6,255 nucleotides of DNA from an uncultured Eubacteriales bacterium (GTDB lineage Bacteria; Bacillota; Clostridia; Lachnospirales; Lachnospiraceae), in contig ONWK01000159.1 in assembly GCA_900321505.1 (NCBI GenBank), positions 1-6,255 of the forward strand, given 5' to 3'. Below are positions 5,827-6,255 of this stretch, one piece after another. The position numbers and the translations under genes are program-made. Under the pieces are notes generated by a model, which ran no database searches, was not told where the DNA came from, and was given only the letters and a program-made list of their open reading frames with translations. Each line of letters begins with the position of its first letter. Within the stretch, counting starts at the first letter, position 1.

Positions 5827-6240
5827 ATGGCAGACCAGGTTAGAAAGAATGATTTTAATCAGACAGTAAGCACTCTCTTCAAGGGAATGGATGCTTTTCT
5901 TACAACAAAGACAGTTGTGGGTGATCCAATAGTTATCGGAAATACAACCATAATCCCGCTGGTTGACGTGAATTTCGGCGTCGGAGCAGGAGCTATGGGT
6001 AATGCAAAGGGCACAAACAATGCCGGCGGCGGTATGGGCGGAAAGCTTTCACCCACAGCAGCCATCGTCATCCAGGACGGTCTGATCCGTATGATGCCCG
6101 TATCCGAGGAAAGCACCCTTTCAAAGGTCCTTGACATGGTTCCGGGCGTGGTAGGAAAGGTTCAGGACTTCCTTGGAAAGAAGGAAAACAAGAAGGAAGT
6201 GGAAGATACAGTGCATTCCCTCCCGGATGAGGAGATCTGA
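5827..6240 (+). CDS. ytfJ: GerW/YtfJ family sporulation protein, 137 aa
   Basis: Small spore protein of the Spore_YtfJ (GerW) family. In Bacillus subtilis the homologue is made in the forespore and is needed for L-alanine-triggered germination; its molecular action is unclear. The family pattern is complete: an N-terminal helix ending in TKTVVGDPIVIGN (residues 27-39), the strand TTIIPLVDVNFGVGAG (40-55), a glycine-rich loop with GGGMGGK at 67-73, then SPTAAIVIQDGLIRMMPV (75-92). A charged tail (about 112-137, Lys/Glu-rich) follows. Length is normal for the family. The start is well set by AGGAGG at 5813-5818, eight bases before the ATG. It is the last complete gene in the window, 16 nt after DUF2953, and shares its transcript. 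No obvious forespore sigma-F/G promoter is visible directly upstream because that space is coding sequence. Confidence 0.95.
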   Translation: MADQVRKNDFNQTVSTLFKGMDAFLTTKTVVGDPIVIGNTTIIPLVDVNFGVGAGAMGNAKGTNNAGGGMGGKLSPTAAIVIQDGLIRMMPVSEESTLSKVLDMVPGVVGKVQDFLGKKENKKEVEDTVHSLPDEEI

Positions 6241-6255
6241 CAAGGATCAGAATAA
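6241..6255. other. Short 3' end of the window with no recognisable feature
   Basis: Fifteen bases follow the GerW stop codon. No terminator stem, ribosome binding site or start codon can be seen, so it is undecided whether the transcript continues beyond the window. Confidence 0.6.

Overview
The window looks like chromosomal DNA of an anaerobic, spore-forming Clostridia member, most likely Lachnospiraceae. This is inferred from the gene content: a two-domain 2-hydroxyacyl-CoA dehydratase activase, a GerW/YtfJ spore protein, a DUF2953 protein, and a rhomboid-like protein with a Cys/His finger. Moderate G+C and strong AGGAG-type ribosome binding sites agree. No phage, transposase, rRNA, tRNA or CRISPR feature is visible.

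Layout. Positions 1-1707 (minus strand) hold the first 569 codons of a large ATP-dependent activase that runs off the left edge. Positions 1708-1964 are a divergent intergenic region with two good sigma-A promoters, one per direction, each with a 17-nt spacer and a perfect TATAAT. The rest of the window reads rightward: a proteolytically dead, Derlin/rhomboid-like membrane protein with a C-terminal zinc-finger-like tail (1965-2963); an unrecognised, mostly helical soluble protein of 467 aa (3016-4419); a 90-nt gap holding a long inverted repeat; an unrecognised 99-aa protein (4510-4809); a DUF2953 (YtfI-like) membrane-anchored protein starting at an overlapping GTG (4800-5810); and a GerW/YtfJ spore protein (5827-6240). 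No terminator is seen downstream.

How the genes may work together. The last three genes overlap or sit 16 nt apart, so they are almost certainly co-transcribed, and DUF2953 beside GerW is the known ytfI-ytfJ pairing linked to spore formation and germination. The rhomboid-like gene and the 467-aa gene have the same orientation and a short gap, so the promoter at 1869-1897 may drive all five genes. The inverted repeat at 4423-4475 could separate the set into two units. The divergent activase belongs to radical/electron-transfer chemistry and has no obvious functional tie to the rightward genes. The most interesting items are the pseudo-rhomboid with a metal-finger tail, the duplicated Cys pair of the activase, the inverted repeat, and the two uncharacterised proteins attached to the ytfI-ytfJ pair.
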